Of a stretch of DNA of 52,407 nt, positions 31,960 through 39,639 are shown one piece after another (position 1 is the first letter of the stretch; the number at the start of each line of letters is the position of its first letter). Source of the DNA: Candidatus Woesearchaeota archaeon (GTDB lineage: Archaea > Nanobdellota > Nanobdellia > Woesearchaeales > GW2011-AR4); assembly GCA_016185755.1 (NCBI GenBank), contig JACPMX010000014.1, forward strand, positions 181,868-234,274, in the 5' to 3' direction. A program made the position numbers and the translations under genes. The notes beneath the pieces were generated by a model. That model was not told the origin of the DNA, did not search any database, and saw nothing but the letters and a program-made list of their open reading frames with translations.

Positions 31960-32193
31960 CTACATCCTAAACAGGAAAACAACCCCCATCAGAAAGCCCG
32001 CAATAGAACAGGAAAAGGCAACTGCCTCGAAATAGTCAAAGAAGCTAAGCTGTACTTCCGGCTGGCTTATCAAGTTGGATACCGCATTCCCGGTTATATC
32101 TGTAGCGCTGCCATATTTCCAGCCAACAAAAGCACCTGCCATCAATGAAAGAATGCTTGTAGCAATCAACAGCATTCCAATCAGCCTTGCCAT
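31960..32193 (-). CDS. Small two-helix membrane protein
   Basis: A 77-residue protein read from the ATG at 32193 (MARLIGMLLIATSILSLM). Two hydrophobic helices (about residues 3-23 and 53-76) flank a polar loop containing DITGNAVS and a Cys in the second helix (FSCSIAG). The TGNAV element is common in small secreted DPANN proteins. A longer start would run into the neighbouring gene. Function unknown. Confidence 0.65.
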   Translation of the reverse strand: MARLIGMLLIATSILSLMAGAFVGWKYGSATDITGNAVSNLISQPEVQLSFFDYFEAVAFSCSIAGFLMGVVFLFRM

Positions 32194-32206
32194 ATTGAAA
32201 TCCCTT

Positions 32207-32701
32207 TCATTTTTCTTTATATAGTTTGCCAAACAGGCCGACAAAAACCTCCTGCGGAACCTTTATCCCGGCCTCGACAAATGCCCTTGCAAGCCTGTAG
32301 CCGTCATTCTGCTCGTCATTTTCAATCTTAAAATCAATGAGATTTTTCAGGGTATGCCCGCAAAGGTAGCCGTCATTTATCAATATTGCAACATTTTTTT
32401 TGTTTTTTTCAATTTTTGAATTTTCCAAGTCAATGGAGAACTGCGACTTATCGACCCCAAACCTGAAAAATTCCAGATCAACAAGGTGCATGATTATTTT
32501 TTTAAAATCATTGTTCTCAATGAAGTCGCTGGCATTCCCTATTTTCAGATGCTCGATAAAATCCACGTCATTTTTCAGCCCAAACCGGTATGCCCTTCCG
32601 ATATAGCCTTTTACTTTTTGCCTGCTGGTTTTCCTGGCCCATTCATTCTCAACGATGTACACATACTCTTTTCCCTTGATTTTTTTGATGCGGAAGAACA
32701 T
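32207..32701 (-). CDS. Conserved-looking hypothetical protein
   Basis: A 164-residue basic protein: FFRIKKIKGKEYVYIVENEWARKTSRQKVKGYIGRAYRF opens it, a strand-rich segment resembling the N-terminus found in transposase-like IS1634-family proteins (also present in stand-alone archaeal proteins). A KNLIDFKIENDEQNDGYRLARAFVEAGI helix region follows. No catalytic residues are evident. It is followed by the small membrane gene after 13 bases. Confidence 0.65.
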   Translation of the reverse strand: MFFRIKKIKGKEYVYIVENEWARKTSRQKVKGYIGRAYRFGLKNDVDFIEHLKIGNASDFIENNDFKKIIMHLVDLEFFRFGVDKSQFSIDLENSKIEKNKKNVAILINDGYLCGHTLKNLIDFKIENDEQNDGYRLARAFVEAGIKVPQEVFVGLFGKLYKEK

Positions 32702-32793
32702 AATGCATTTCAGTTAGGCACTATGAATTTATAAGCTTTTTGGCTCATTTCCAGAATTATTTTCCTATATAAAATATGAATTATACGAACTTT

Positions 32794-33072
32794 TTACCTG
32801 ATTGCAGCAGAGAACTCTTTCTTGAATTTTGCATTAGCCTTGTGGAGCCTTTCAACAGCGTTTATGAGCGCATTCCTTGGGCTTTCCTCGCCGTCAGTCT
32901 CAACTATTATCTGCGGAAGGCTTATCTGCGGGTGCCTGATACTGTACGTGGCTATTTTGACATGCTTGTCATTCCAAAGCTCCGCCTTCAGCGCGTTGCA
33001 CAAAGTGTGGTCAGCGCCCTTGGCTTCAATGATGAGCTTGTTTTTTTTATCGTCGAGAATTTTAATTTCCAT
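32794..33072 (-). CDS. rpoL: DNA-directed RNA polymerase subunit L (Rpb11-like)
   Basis: A 92-residue protein with the RpoL pattern: ILDDKKNKLIIEAKGADHTLCNALKAELWNDKHVKIATYSIRHPQISLPQIIVETDG, then a C-terminal helix NALINAVERLHKANAKFKKEF. It pairs with subunit D to form the assembly platform of archaeal RNA polymerase. This is one of the clearest archaeal markers in the window. It is followed upstream, same strand, by the METTL5-like methyltransferase gene 79 bases away. Confidence 0.95.
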   Translation of the reverse strand: MEIKILDDKKNKLIIEAKGADHTLCNALKAELWNDKHVKIATYSIRHPQISLPQIIVETDGEESPRNALINAVERLHKANAKFKKEFSAAIR

Positions 33073-33151
33073 TTTGATATTACAGGGAACATTCAGCTCA
33101 TTTAAAAACCTTTTGATGGATGAAAAAGGCTGATTTTATCGTCGATAAAAT

Positions 33152-33784
33152 TTATTTTGATTTCTCGAATCTGAAGCAGCTGGCATCGATCCTGTGAATT
33201 TTCCGTCGATGAAACGAAAAGCTGGCCTTCAGGGGAAATTTAAAGTCCCAGATGTGGGTTATTTTGGCATTTTTTTGGCCTGAAAACCTCTCCAAAAAGG
33301 CCTTGCTCTCACTTTTGTGGAAAGAGTACACCACCGGGGCTGTCTCCAGCGCCTTTTCCAGGAAAAAAGCGTCAATATGCCTCACTTTAGTGCCAAAAGG
33401 CGGATTTTGCAGAACAATCTCGGCCATCCTTTTTAGGTCCTTAACATCGCTGCAGATTATCTCTGCCTTTCCTATGCTGTAACCCTCACTTTTCACCTTT
33501 GAAATGTTCTTTTTGGCTGCTTTTAGGGCATTTTCATCAGAATCCACGAATATAACCCCTTTTGCGCCAAGAAGCAGGGCTCCAATCCCAAGCAAGCCTG
33601 TCCCACACCCAAGATCAGCTATTTCTTTCCCTTCTATATCTCCCAAAAGGTAAGCATTCCAAATCACAGAAGCACCTATCTCGCTGTCTGTCAAGTACTG
33701 TTCCTGCCTCACTTTCGGCTCGTAAAAGCCTTCCAGACCGGATAAAGCTATTGCAAGGCCCGATTTTGAGCTGATTTTAGCCAT
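33152..33784 (-). CDS. METTL5-like N6-adenine methyltransferase
   Basis: A 210-residue class I methyltransferase. SAM-binding DLGCGTGLLGIGALLLGA is at residues 57-74 and the catalytic NPPF at 127-130, followed by GTKVRHIDAFFLEKALETAPVVYSFHK. This is the signature of METTL5, which makes m6A in small-subunit rRNA in eukaryotes; archaeal homologs are common. A basic C-terminal tail (FHRRKIHRIDASCFRF) probably binds RNA. It would act with a Trm112-type partner, not seen here. Confidence 0.88.
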   Translation of the reverse strand: MAKISSKSGLAIALSGLEGFYEPKVRQEQYLTDSEIGASVIWNAYLLGDIEGKEIADLGCGTGLLGIGALLLGAKGVIFVDSDENALKAAKKNISKVKSEGYSIGKAEIICSDVKDLKRMAEIVLQNPPFGTKVRHIDAFFLEKALETAPVVYSFHKSESKAFLERFSGQKNAKITHIWDFKFPLKASFSFHRRKIHRIDASCFRFEKSK

Positions 33785-34047
33785 TTGGATGTCTCACTTT
33801 CCATGAGTAAACTTTTTTCATCTTATTATTTTCAATATTGAAAAAATGAACCATGCTGCTGCCTCAAACTCTCAATTTAGCAGCCTATTTTTATCTACTT
33901 TTGGCCTCTTTTATTTATACCTTACTGAAAATTGCATTTTCAGCTTTGATTTTTTCCCAGTCCTTCAAAATAAACCATAAGAAATTAAACTTAATCCTTC
34001 CTTAAATTTTTTATCCAATCCTTGCAGTAATCGCTGAATTCCATCAG

Positions 34048-34151
34048 TCCCATTTCATTCCCAAGACTATCCCAGTTTAGTCCCAACTTTAATCTTTTAT
34101 CGTCAATAAATAATCCCAAATTAGTCCTATAATAGTCCCATAATATTCCCA
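34048..34151 (+). promoter_or_regulatory. Helically phased TCCCA repeat array
   Basis: TCCCA begins at 34048, 34059, 34070, 34081, 34114, 34136 and 34147, with TCCTA at 34125. All starts are multiples of 11 bases apart; only the positions 34092 and 34103 are eroded. One helical turn between copies places every box on the same DNA face. The array ends 43 bases before the ATG at 34194 and just before a TTTAAATAA TATA box. Bases 33785-34047 of the same gap show no gene or clear signal. Confidence 0.7.
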
Positions 34152-34193
34152 AAAATGAAAAGATTTAAATAATTTGATGCTAAGAATTAAAAA

Positions 34194-34847
34194 ATGCTCT
34201 GGAAAAAAGACAATTCGGAAAAAAAGCTGAATCAAATCAATGACACTTTGAAAAAGTCATTTGCAAACGTAAAAAAGGACACAACAAACATTTTCCAGTG
34301 GCTCAACTATTTCTACAAAAAGAGCGCGGAGCAGGAAAGGATGCTGAGGCAGCTGCAAATGGAGATTTCCTACATGCCGAAGACAAGGGAGGACATAAGG
34401 CGCATTATAGACGACTATTACTCATTCGAAAGCATAAGGGCAAAAATAAGGGAGCTTGATGAAAAAATGAATGAATTGTCAAGAAAACCGGCACAAACTG
34501 ACAGGCATATCACTCCGGCCAAAGAAGCGCACACAGACATTTCATACATAGAAAAAAGGCTTGACAGGCTTGAGCAGAGGAAGGTTTCAATAAAGGAAAA
34601 AATAATGAAAAGGCTGACCAGGAATTCAAAAGAGTATGTGAAGGGTATAATAATCTCATACATCAAAAAATACGAAAGGATATCGGCCCTGCACCTAAAG
34701 GAGATAGTGGTTGACGAGCAGAATTTTTGCTCAAAAAGCTCATTTTATCGCCTGTTGGAGGAGATAGAGCAATTGGAAGACATCGGCGTGGCAAAGCAGG
34801 GGAAGGAAAAGCATTATATTTCAAAAGCTATAAAACAATTTAGATAA
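34194..34847 (+). CDS. Coiled-coil protein with C-terminal winged helix
   Basis: A 217-residue protein. Residues about 5-90 and 115-140 are charged coiled-coil helices (NQINDTLKKSF, YIEKRLDRLEQRK); the C-terminal EYVKGIIISYIKKYERISALHLKEIVVDEQNFCSKSSFYRLLEEIEQLEDIGVAKQGKEKHYISK is a winged helix. It probably binds DNA as an oligomer. The leaderless ATG sits about 25 bases after a TATA box directly behind the phased TCCCA boxes, so autoregulation by cooperative binding is a natural idea. The next gene encodes a protein of the same design. Confidence 0.8.
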   Translation: MLWKKDNSEKKLNQINDTLKKSFANVKKDTTNIFQWLNYFYKKSAEQERMLRQLQMEISYMPKTREDIRRIIDDYYSFESIRAKIRELDEKMNELSRKPAQTDRHITPAKEAHTDISYIEKRLDRLEQRKVSIKEKIMKRLTRNSKEYVKGIIISYIKKYERISALHLKEIVVDEQNFCSKSSFYRLLEEIEQLEDIGVAKQGKEKHYISKAIKQFR

Positions 34848-34881
34848 CAGAAAATAGAAATCTATTTAAATCACTTCCAAA

Positions 34882-34913
34882 CCCAAAATTTGGGGTGATT
34901 TTCATTTTTGGGA
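34882..34913 (+). promoter_or_regulatory. CCCAAAATTTGGGG dyad at the start of the second regulator gene
   Basis: CCCAAA/TTTGGG surrounds the GTG start at 34895, about 15-25 bases after the TATA run CTATTTAAATC (34862-34872). A nearby TTTTGGGAA (34906-34914) is the reverse complement of TTCCCAAAA, the last copy of the phased array upstream. The same factor may bind both sites. Confidence 0.4.
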
Positions 34914-35446
34914 AATTTTTTCTTAGAGGGGGCAGTCTGGGCATTACCAGACTAAATAAGTCGTTGAGGAATGAGTTTACAAAGATAAAGCACGAGTTTG
35001 AGGAGCATTTGCAGGCTATAAATGAGAATACTAACGAGATTTCTGCAAATTACGAGTACATATGCGAGATTGAAGGCAAGCTTGACAGGTTAAGCTCAAG
35101 AGTTGACCAAATCCAGATGTATCTTGAAGCAGGAACACCGAACTTTGCTTCTAAAAGAAGTGATTTTGACGTCAAAAGGCTCAACAGGAGGGAGCAGGAA
35201 GTTTTTCTGGTCATATACACCCTTGAAGAGGAATTGGGAAGCGTCACATACGGGGATATAGCAAAAAGGCTTGGCATTTCAGAGCAGCTTGCAGGCTCTT
35301 ATGTGACTTCATTGATAGAAAAGGGAGTGCCGATAATCAAGAGATACATCAATTCAAGGCCCCACATGAAGCTTGATACTGAGTTCAAGACTTTGCAGGC
35401 AAAGGAAAACATTTTGCAGTTGAGCCTGCAGGAATTTGGATTTTAA
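34895..35446 (+). CDS. Coiled-coil protein with C-terminal HTH domain
   Basis: A 183-residue protein from a GTG start. The N-terminal two-thirds is a heptad-rich coil (NKSLRNEFTKIKHEFEEHLQAINENTNEIS, IEGKLDRLSSRVDQIQMYLEAG). The C-terminal RREQEVFLVIYTLEEELGSVTYGDIAKRLGISEQLAGSYVTSLIEKGVPIIKRYINSRPHMKLDTEF is a winged helix. It follows its look-alike by 47 bases with its own TATA box. The pair may form a hetero-oligomer or regulate each other. Confidence 0.8.
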   Translation: MIFIFGKFFLRGGSLGITRLNKSLRNEFTKIKHEFEEHLQAINENTNEISANYEYICEIEGKLDRLSSRVDQIQMYLEAGTPNFASKRSDFDVKRLNRREQEVFLVIYTLEEELGSVTYGDIAKRLGISEQLAGSYVTSLIEKGVPIIKRYINSRPHMKLDTEFKTLQAKENILQLSLQEFGF

Positions 35447-35539
35447 AATCTTTAATATTTGATTAAAAGTTTTAAGCAGACATGCTTATTTCTATTTCCA
35501 ACACATTTTTATAATCAAGCATAAATAAAAATTCAAGAG

Positions 35540-36103
35540 GTGATAGTCATCAGTTTTTGGAGCATTCTGCTGTCATTGCTGTCGTCATTCTGGGGCATTT
35601 TTGTCCACTGGCTTTCAATTTTTGCAGCTCCTTTTCATGAGCCGGAGATGTTCTGGATAATCATTCCTGTATGGGTTAACTGGTTTTTTACGGAATTTTT
35701 CATGGAGAAGCACGGCACCTCATTTGGCAATGCCGTTGGAAATGGAGTAATACCGATATTGGCAAGCCTTGACTGGGCAAGATATCTTTACAGGCTTCTT
35801 AATGAAGGGATAATCAGATTTACATTCGGCGTTTTCCTCAAATTTACGCTTACCTCGCTTGTTTTCGGCTATGGTATTTTTGTCATAGCGGCAGGCATAA
35901 GAATAAAGAGAATTGTGTTTTACATCGGAAGAATCAGATGGATAACTTATGTACTTTTGATGTTCACCCCCATAATCTACAATGTCCAGAAGCTGAATTT
36001 CTACACTTTGTTTGCAATCGTATTGTTTTTCCCGCTTTACTATTGGGTTATCGAGATTTTTGACAGGATAACACCTGAGCCAAGGGTTTACTCTGAATCA
36101 TAA
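35540..36103 (+). CDS. Multi-pass membrane protein of unknown function
   Basis: A 187-residue protein with about five membrane helices, starting at a GTG (MIVISFWSILLSLLSSFWGIF) within the run GAGGTGAT; a TTTTTATAATC TATA box lies about 30 bases before. Conserved-looking polar turns are APFHEPEMFWIIIPVWVNWFFTEFFMEKHGTSFGNAVGNG and FDRITPEPRV. A Glu and His pair inside the first loops may be functional. No family recognised. It ends 6 bases into the convergent xerA gene. Confidence 0.7.
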   Translation: MIVISFWSILLSLLSSFWGIFVHWLSIFAAPFHEPEMFWIIIPVWVNWFFTEFFMEKHGTSFGNAVGNGVIPILASLDWARYLYRLLNEGIIRFTFGVFLKFTLTSLVFGYGIFVIAAGIRIKRIVFYIGRIRWITYVLLMFTPIIYNVQKLNFYTLFAIVLFFPLYYWVIEIFDRITPEPRVYSES

Positions 36104-36913
36104 GGTGTCCAATGGGCTTTTCACTTTCTTAAGCTGCTGTGTAGAGACTTTTGTGTAGATTTGAGTTGTTGCCAGGTTTGAATGGCCGAGAAGCTCCTGT
36201 ATAACCCTAATGTCAGTTCCAGCCTCAAGCAGATGTGTTGCAAAGCTGCTCCTTAAAGCATGGCAGAAAACCCTCTTCTTTATTCCGGCTTTCTTTGCAG
36301 CCTCTTTGACAACTTTTTGGGCCTGCCTTGCAGTTATAGGCCTGCCTTTGACTGAGAAAATGTAATTGCTGCTGTCCCTTTTTTTGCTGATGTAGTCATT
36401 GAAATGCACTATGAGATTTTCCGACAGGATTATGTACCTTTCCTTGTTGCCCTTGCCGTGCTTTATTTTTCCCATCTTTTCAGATAAATCAAGGTCATCG
36501 ACCTTTAGGCTCACGCACTCGCTTACCCTCAAGCCTGAAGAGTACATGAATTCTATCAGCAGCCTGTGCTTTGGATTTTCAACTGCATTCAGCATTTTCT
36601 TCACCTCGTCCTTGGTTAGCACAGTAGGAAGCTTCTTCTCCAGTTTTGGGGATTTAAGCCCGTTAAAGGCCGGATTTTGAATGATTTCGTTGTAGAAGAA
36701 TTTGAGCGAGCTTATCGCGAGATTAACGCTGCTTGGCCTGTAGTTTCTGTCTGACATCAAATGGGCAATGAATCTTTTGGCGTCTTCCTCACTCACAGAA
36801 TTAGGCTCCTTCTTTACAAAATCCAGGAATTTTTGGTTATGGAAAAGATAAGCGTCAAAAGTTTTCCTGCTGAAGCCCCTAAGCTTAAGCTCTGTCTCCA
36901 GTTTGTTGAGCAT
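36098..36913 (-). CDS. xerA: Tyrosine recombinase XerA
   Basis: A 271-residue integrase. The N-terminal SAM-like DNA-binding domain spans about 1-85. The catalytic set is Arg129 (SSGLRVSE), Lys in GKGNKERY (153-160), His218 and Arg221 (CHALRSSFATHL), His244 (LLGHSNLATT) and the nucleophile Tyr253 (QIYTKV). Usual archaeal XerA resolves chromosome dimers at a dif site. It is compact and lacks phage-integrase additions. Strong palindromes lie 1.4 kb away (38317-38454). Its start overlaps the preceding hypothetical gene by 29 bases. Confidence 0.93.
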   Translation of the reverse strand: MLNKLETELKLRGFSRKTFDAYLFHNQKFLDFVKKEPNSVSEEDAKRFIAHLMSDRNYRPSSVNLAISSLKFFYNEIIQNPAFNGLKSPKLEKKLPTVLTKDEVKKMLNAVENPKHRLLIEFMYSSGLRVSECVSLKVDDLDLSEKMGKIKHGKGNKERYIILSENLIVHFNDYISKKRDSSNYIFSVKGRPITARQAQKVVKEAAKKAGIKKRVFCHALRSSFATHLLEAGTDIRVIQELLGHSNLATTQIYTKVSTQQLKKVKSPLDTL

Positions 36914-37262
36914 ATTGTACAGTCCCTCTTTTTAGCTCCCCAACACTTTCAAGAAGTTCATCCAGTGGAATATGGACAAGATTGAATTCATTGCCGACAG
37001 GCCCATCAGCTGGCTTTGTCCCTGGCAAATCCGGAAACTTGCCAAGCCTCCAGTGGAGCTCTCTGAGCTCCTCTTTAGTCATAGTGGCTATGCATCTTCC
37101 TGCGTAATTGGTCAGCGGAAAGCTGATAACCTCATTTCCTCTCCGATAAACAACAGAATCAGCATCTGGAGTGCAGCACACAGCCACAACTATACCTATC
37201 GAATCTGGCCTAAGCTCAGACGCAAATTGCGTTCCCATATTTTTGAATTCATACCTTGACAT
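36885..37262 (-). CDS. Hypothetical protein upstream of xerA
   Basis: A 125-residue protein: it contains SIGIVVAVCCTPDADSVVYRRGNEVISFPLTNYAGRCIATMTKEELRELHWRLG, an alternating strand-helix pattern, and ends with a Gln/Thr-rich tail. I recognise no family. The 3' end overlaps the xerA start by 29 bases in another frame, so the two may be translationally coupled. Confidence 0.55.
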   Translation of the reverse strand: MSRYEFKNMGTQFASELRPDSIGIVVAVCCTPDADSVVYRRGNEVISFPLTNYAGRCIATMTKEELRELHWRLGKFPDLPGTKPADGPVGNEFNLVHIPLDELLESVGELKRGTVQYAQQTGDRA

Positions 37263-37310
37263 TTTACCTTATTAAATGCCACCAATATAAAAAAGTTCCT
37301 ATAATCAGCA

Positions 37311-38315
37311 TTAGGCGAACTTTTGGGGCTCTTTAGAATAATAATTTCGGTTTTTTACTCGCTTTACTCATAAAAAACTTTCCAAGGGCACTTTTATAAC
37401 GTTTGACTAGGCTTATTTCATAAGAACTTAATGTTTTTTGATGATTTTACTCATTTGACTAAAATCCATTAACGAAAAACTCAATAAACATAAAAAAATC
37501 AAAAATCCAGCCCGCCTTCCAATCCGCCCCACCACCCGCCCAAACGATAGAAAATATTTTATACATTGCCTTAATTAAATGAATATCATGAAACCATGGA
37601 TTAAGTGGGTTGGCTATTTTTTCATATTTGCTTTCTTAATAACTGGAATAAGGGGTTGCGTAAATGACCCTAACTTAGGTAATACTGCTTATGGTTTTCC
37701 ATTTGTTTATGCTGACTCAAGACACAGTGATTTTCCAAGTTTTTTCAAGCCAATTAAGATTATCAACTACTACGAAACGAATTTGATTCTTAATATAATT
37801 TTTTGGCTGCTTGTTTTTGGTGTTTTCTATTTTTTGAGAAACAAAAAAATATTCAAAAAGTACAGCGGAGAGATTAAGTATGGACTTGTAATGGTTGTAA
37901 TACTTATTTTGGCATTCTTAATTGCCGATGTTTATGATAGTGAAATTGGTTATTTGGCAGTACCTGGCTTGTATACTATGATTTTTACAGGAGGTTTCTT
38001 ACAGGATTGGATAGATAAGACTCCTGCTGCTAGCCATTTTGTTTATGAAACATTAAAAAATTTTTATCCATACAAAGACGATTTACCTTCCAGATTTGGG
38101 TTTATTTTTGCTGCGTTGGTTTACTTTATTTTAGGAGTGATAGTTTATAGAATTAAGTTATGGTATATTAAAAGAAACTTAGGAAAAAGTTCGCCTAAGT
38201 AACGACTATTCTTGTGCCCTTGGACTTATTGCCTTTCGTCTAATCTTTATAGATTAAACAAACTTTTTAACGAGTAAAAAGCCAGCAATAAGCGAAATTA
38301 TTATGAGCCCCAAAA
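37311..38315. repeat. Imperfect inverted repeats bracketing a membrane-protein gene
   Basis: Four blocks on the left occur as exact reverse complements, in mirrored order, on the right: TTTTGGGGCTC (37321/38305-38315), ATAATAATTTCG (37338/38293-38304), TTTTTACTCG (37352/38271-38280) and TCCAAGGGCAC (37381/38214-38224). A fifth, TTAGGCGAACTTTT (37311-37324), is inverted at 38185-38198 but out of order. The blocks are separated by unequal gaps, so the repeats are old. They fill most of the gaps 37263-37578 and 38203-38320. Confidence 0.65.
37579..38202 (+). CDS. Multi-pass membrane protein inside inverted repeats
   Basis: A 207-residue protein with four or five membrane helices (first WVGYFFIFAFLITGIRGC, then IIFWLLVFGVFYFL, GLVMVVILILAFLIADVYD, and two at the C-terminus) and an outer loop FPFVYADSRHSDFPSFFKP. 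Function unknown. The gene is AT-rich compared with neighbours and lies between imperfect inverted repeats, which suggests a mobile cargo or a recent insertion. An ATATTTTATACATT TATA-like run precedes it. Confidence 0.7.
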   Translation: MNIMKPWIKWVGYFFIFAFLITGIRGCVNDPNLGNTAYGFPFVYADSRHSDFPSFFKPIKIINYYETNLILNIIFWLLVFGVFYFLRNKKIFKKYSGEIKYGLVMVVILILAFLIADVYDSEIGYLAVPGLYTMIFTGGFLQDWIDKTPAASHFVYETLKNFYPYKDDLPSRFGFIFAALVYFILGVIVYRIKLWYIKRNLGKSSPK

Positions 38316-38316
38316 G

Positions 38317-38454
38317 AAATTGCTCACTACGTTCGCAATTTGTGGGATTAATATCCCACTGCGTATAATACTCGTTTCGTGGCAAAATCGTGTGACTTGT
38401 GAGCGAGTTCGCGAGCTCACTCGCATGTCACTCCTTGCGTCATTCAGATTTTGC
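38317..38454. repeat. Cluster of three strong palindromes
   Basis: AAATTGC/GCAATTT (38317-38341, 11-base loop), GTGGGAT-TAAT-ATCCCAC (38342-38359, perfect) and GCAAAATC...GATTTTGC (38382-38454) enclosing a near-perfect 40-base dyad GTGAC...GTCAC (38392-38431) whose mismatches are mostly G-T pairs. Compensated pairing points to selection on a folded nucleic acid, either RNA or extruded DNA. They adjoin the right inverted repeat. A dispersed REP-like element or a recombination site is possible. Confidence 0.65.
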
Positions 38455-38512
38455 GTAACTTTTTCTCAGCTCTGAAAAATTTGCCCTAAACTAAAAGAAT
38501 AATTTTTGATGT

Positions 38513-38665
38513 TCAGCGGTGGTAGCTTGGATTCACGCCAATCGCTTTCATCTCTTCATGGCCGCATTCATTGCAGCGGTAGACATCATATTTTGAGTTG
38601 CCGCTTTGTATCAAGCCTTTCTTGTGCATCTTCTCTTGGCACTTCTTGCAGTTGATTTCAGCCAT
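38513..38665 (-). CDS. 50-residue zinc-ribbon protein
   Basis: The frame read from the ATG at 38665 has CKKC near the start and CNEC after about 22 residues, giving a Cx2C...Cx2C zinc ribbon, then GHEEMKAIGVNPSYHR. Upstream in-frame codons have no start support. Such small ribbons bind nucleic acid or protein. Function unknown. Confidence 0.65.
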   Translation of the reverse strand: MAEINCKKCQEKMHKKGLIQSGNSKYDVYRCNECGHEEMKAIGVNPSYHR

Positions 38666-38753
38666 TGGATTTTCTGTTAAACGGTGGTTTATATATTTTT
38701 GCAATTCATTGATAAATTGGGAATTAAAGTGTGGCAACTTAAATTTAAAATAA

Positions 38754-39116
38754 TCATTCTCTAACGCAAACCCCCATCTCGTCGGCAATTTTACCGCTTA
38801 GCCTGCATGTGAATCCTCCTGGGCAGCTAAAGCCGGCTATTCCTCCGCATTCGCATTGCTCCTGGCACACCTGGATGCACATTTCAGCTCCAGTTCCTGC
38901 GCAGGGGCTTCCGCAGTCATTCCAGTTTCCTTTTGCATCAGCGCATTGCTTCTTTGTTATGCCTTCAAAGCCCCCGCAATCGGTCTTGCAGCCATTTTCC
39001 TTCTCATTCGCTTGGCAGACATTGTCGCCGCAAAAAGGCCCTGTTTTTGGGGTTTCCTGGGGCTTGCAGCCTGCAAGGAACAACAGCAAAATCATTATCG
39101 CGAATGTTTTCCTCAT
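38754..39116 (-). CDS. Cys-rich secreted lipoprotein
   Basis: A 120-residue protein with signal peptide and lipobox FLAGC (Cys17). The mature part has about 17 cysteines in short blocks: CGDNVCQANEKENGCKTDCG (a motif frequent in DPANN secreted proteins), CADAKGNWNDCGSPCAGTG, CIQVCQEQCECGG and CPGGFTC. They should form a disulfide-knotted surface module. This kind of protein needs an oxidative folding system such as the thioredoxin-like cluster at 22.9-27.6 kb. Confidence 0.8.
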   Translation of the reverse strand: MRKTFAIMILLLFLAGCKPQETPKTGPFCGDNVCQANEKENGCKTDCGGFEGITKKQCADAKGNWNDCGSPCAGTGAEMCIQVCQEQCECGGIAGFSCPGGFTCRLSGKIADEMGVCVRE

Positions 39117-39135
39117 ACTTTCATCGTGGATTCGG

Positions 39136-39588
39136 TTACTTTAATACTTTTTCATTCAGGAGTATCTTGTCTCCTATATCGATGCCCTTTTTTGCCGTGA
39201 AGTTGCCTCCGACTTCAAGAACGTACGTAGCAGGCCGTGAAGATTTGTAAAGCGGGCACGGATCCTGCAAGCAGGGCACTGCATATTTTATATCAACAAT
39301 TTCAAGTTCTTCATTTATGAAAATAATGTCCAGCGGCATCAATGTGTTTTTCATCCAGAATGTTTGTGCTTTTTCCTCGTCGAAAACAAAAAGCATGCCG
39401 TCATTTTCATCCAGCCCTTCCCTGAACATCAATCCGTTGGCCCTTTCATTGTTGTCGTCGGCAATCTCAGCATTTATTTTAATAAGATTTTTCCCATTGT
39501 CAATGTAGATTTCATTGGAATTTTGGCTGAAACCTTTTGTGCACCCGATTAAGAAAATAAGCAAAAAAACTGCGAAAATTCCTTTCAT
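39136..39588 (-). CDS. DUF192-family lipoprotein
   Basis: A 150-residue protein with lipobox FLIGC (Cys15). The remainder is DUF192 (COG1430): INAEIADDNNERANGLMFREGLDENDGMLFVFDEEKAQTFWMKNTLMPLDIIFINEELEIVDI, ending in VLEVGGNFTAKKGIDIGDKI. The fold is a small beta barrel in the envelope; its role is not established. It lies 19 bases upstream of the Cys-rich lipoprotein gene on the same strand. Confidence 0.9.
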   Translation of the reverse strand: MKGIFAVFLLIFLIGCTKGFSQNSNEIYIDNGKNLIKINAEIADDNNERANGLMFREGLDENDGMLFVFDEEKAQTFWMKNTLMPLDIIFINEELEIVDIKYAVPCLQDPCPLYKSSRPATYVLEVGGNFTAKKGIDIGDKILLNEKVLK

Positions 39589-39639
39589 TTTTTGTCAAAA
39601 ATTCTTGCAAGGATTTAATGATTTTGGTTGGATTTTGCA

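Noticed and set aside
38317-38454. CRISPR array
   Set aside because: The palindromes differ from each other and are not a repeat-spacer series; no cas genes are present. The same holds for the 11-bp TCCCA array, whose units are far too short.
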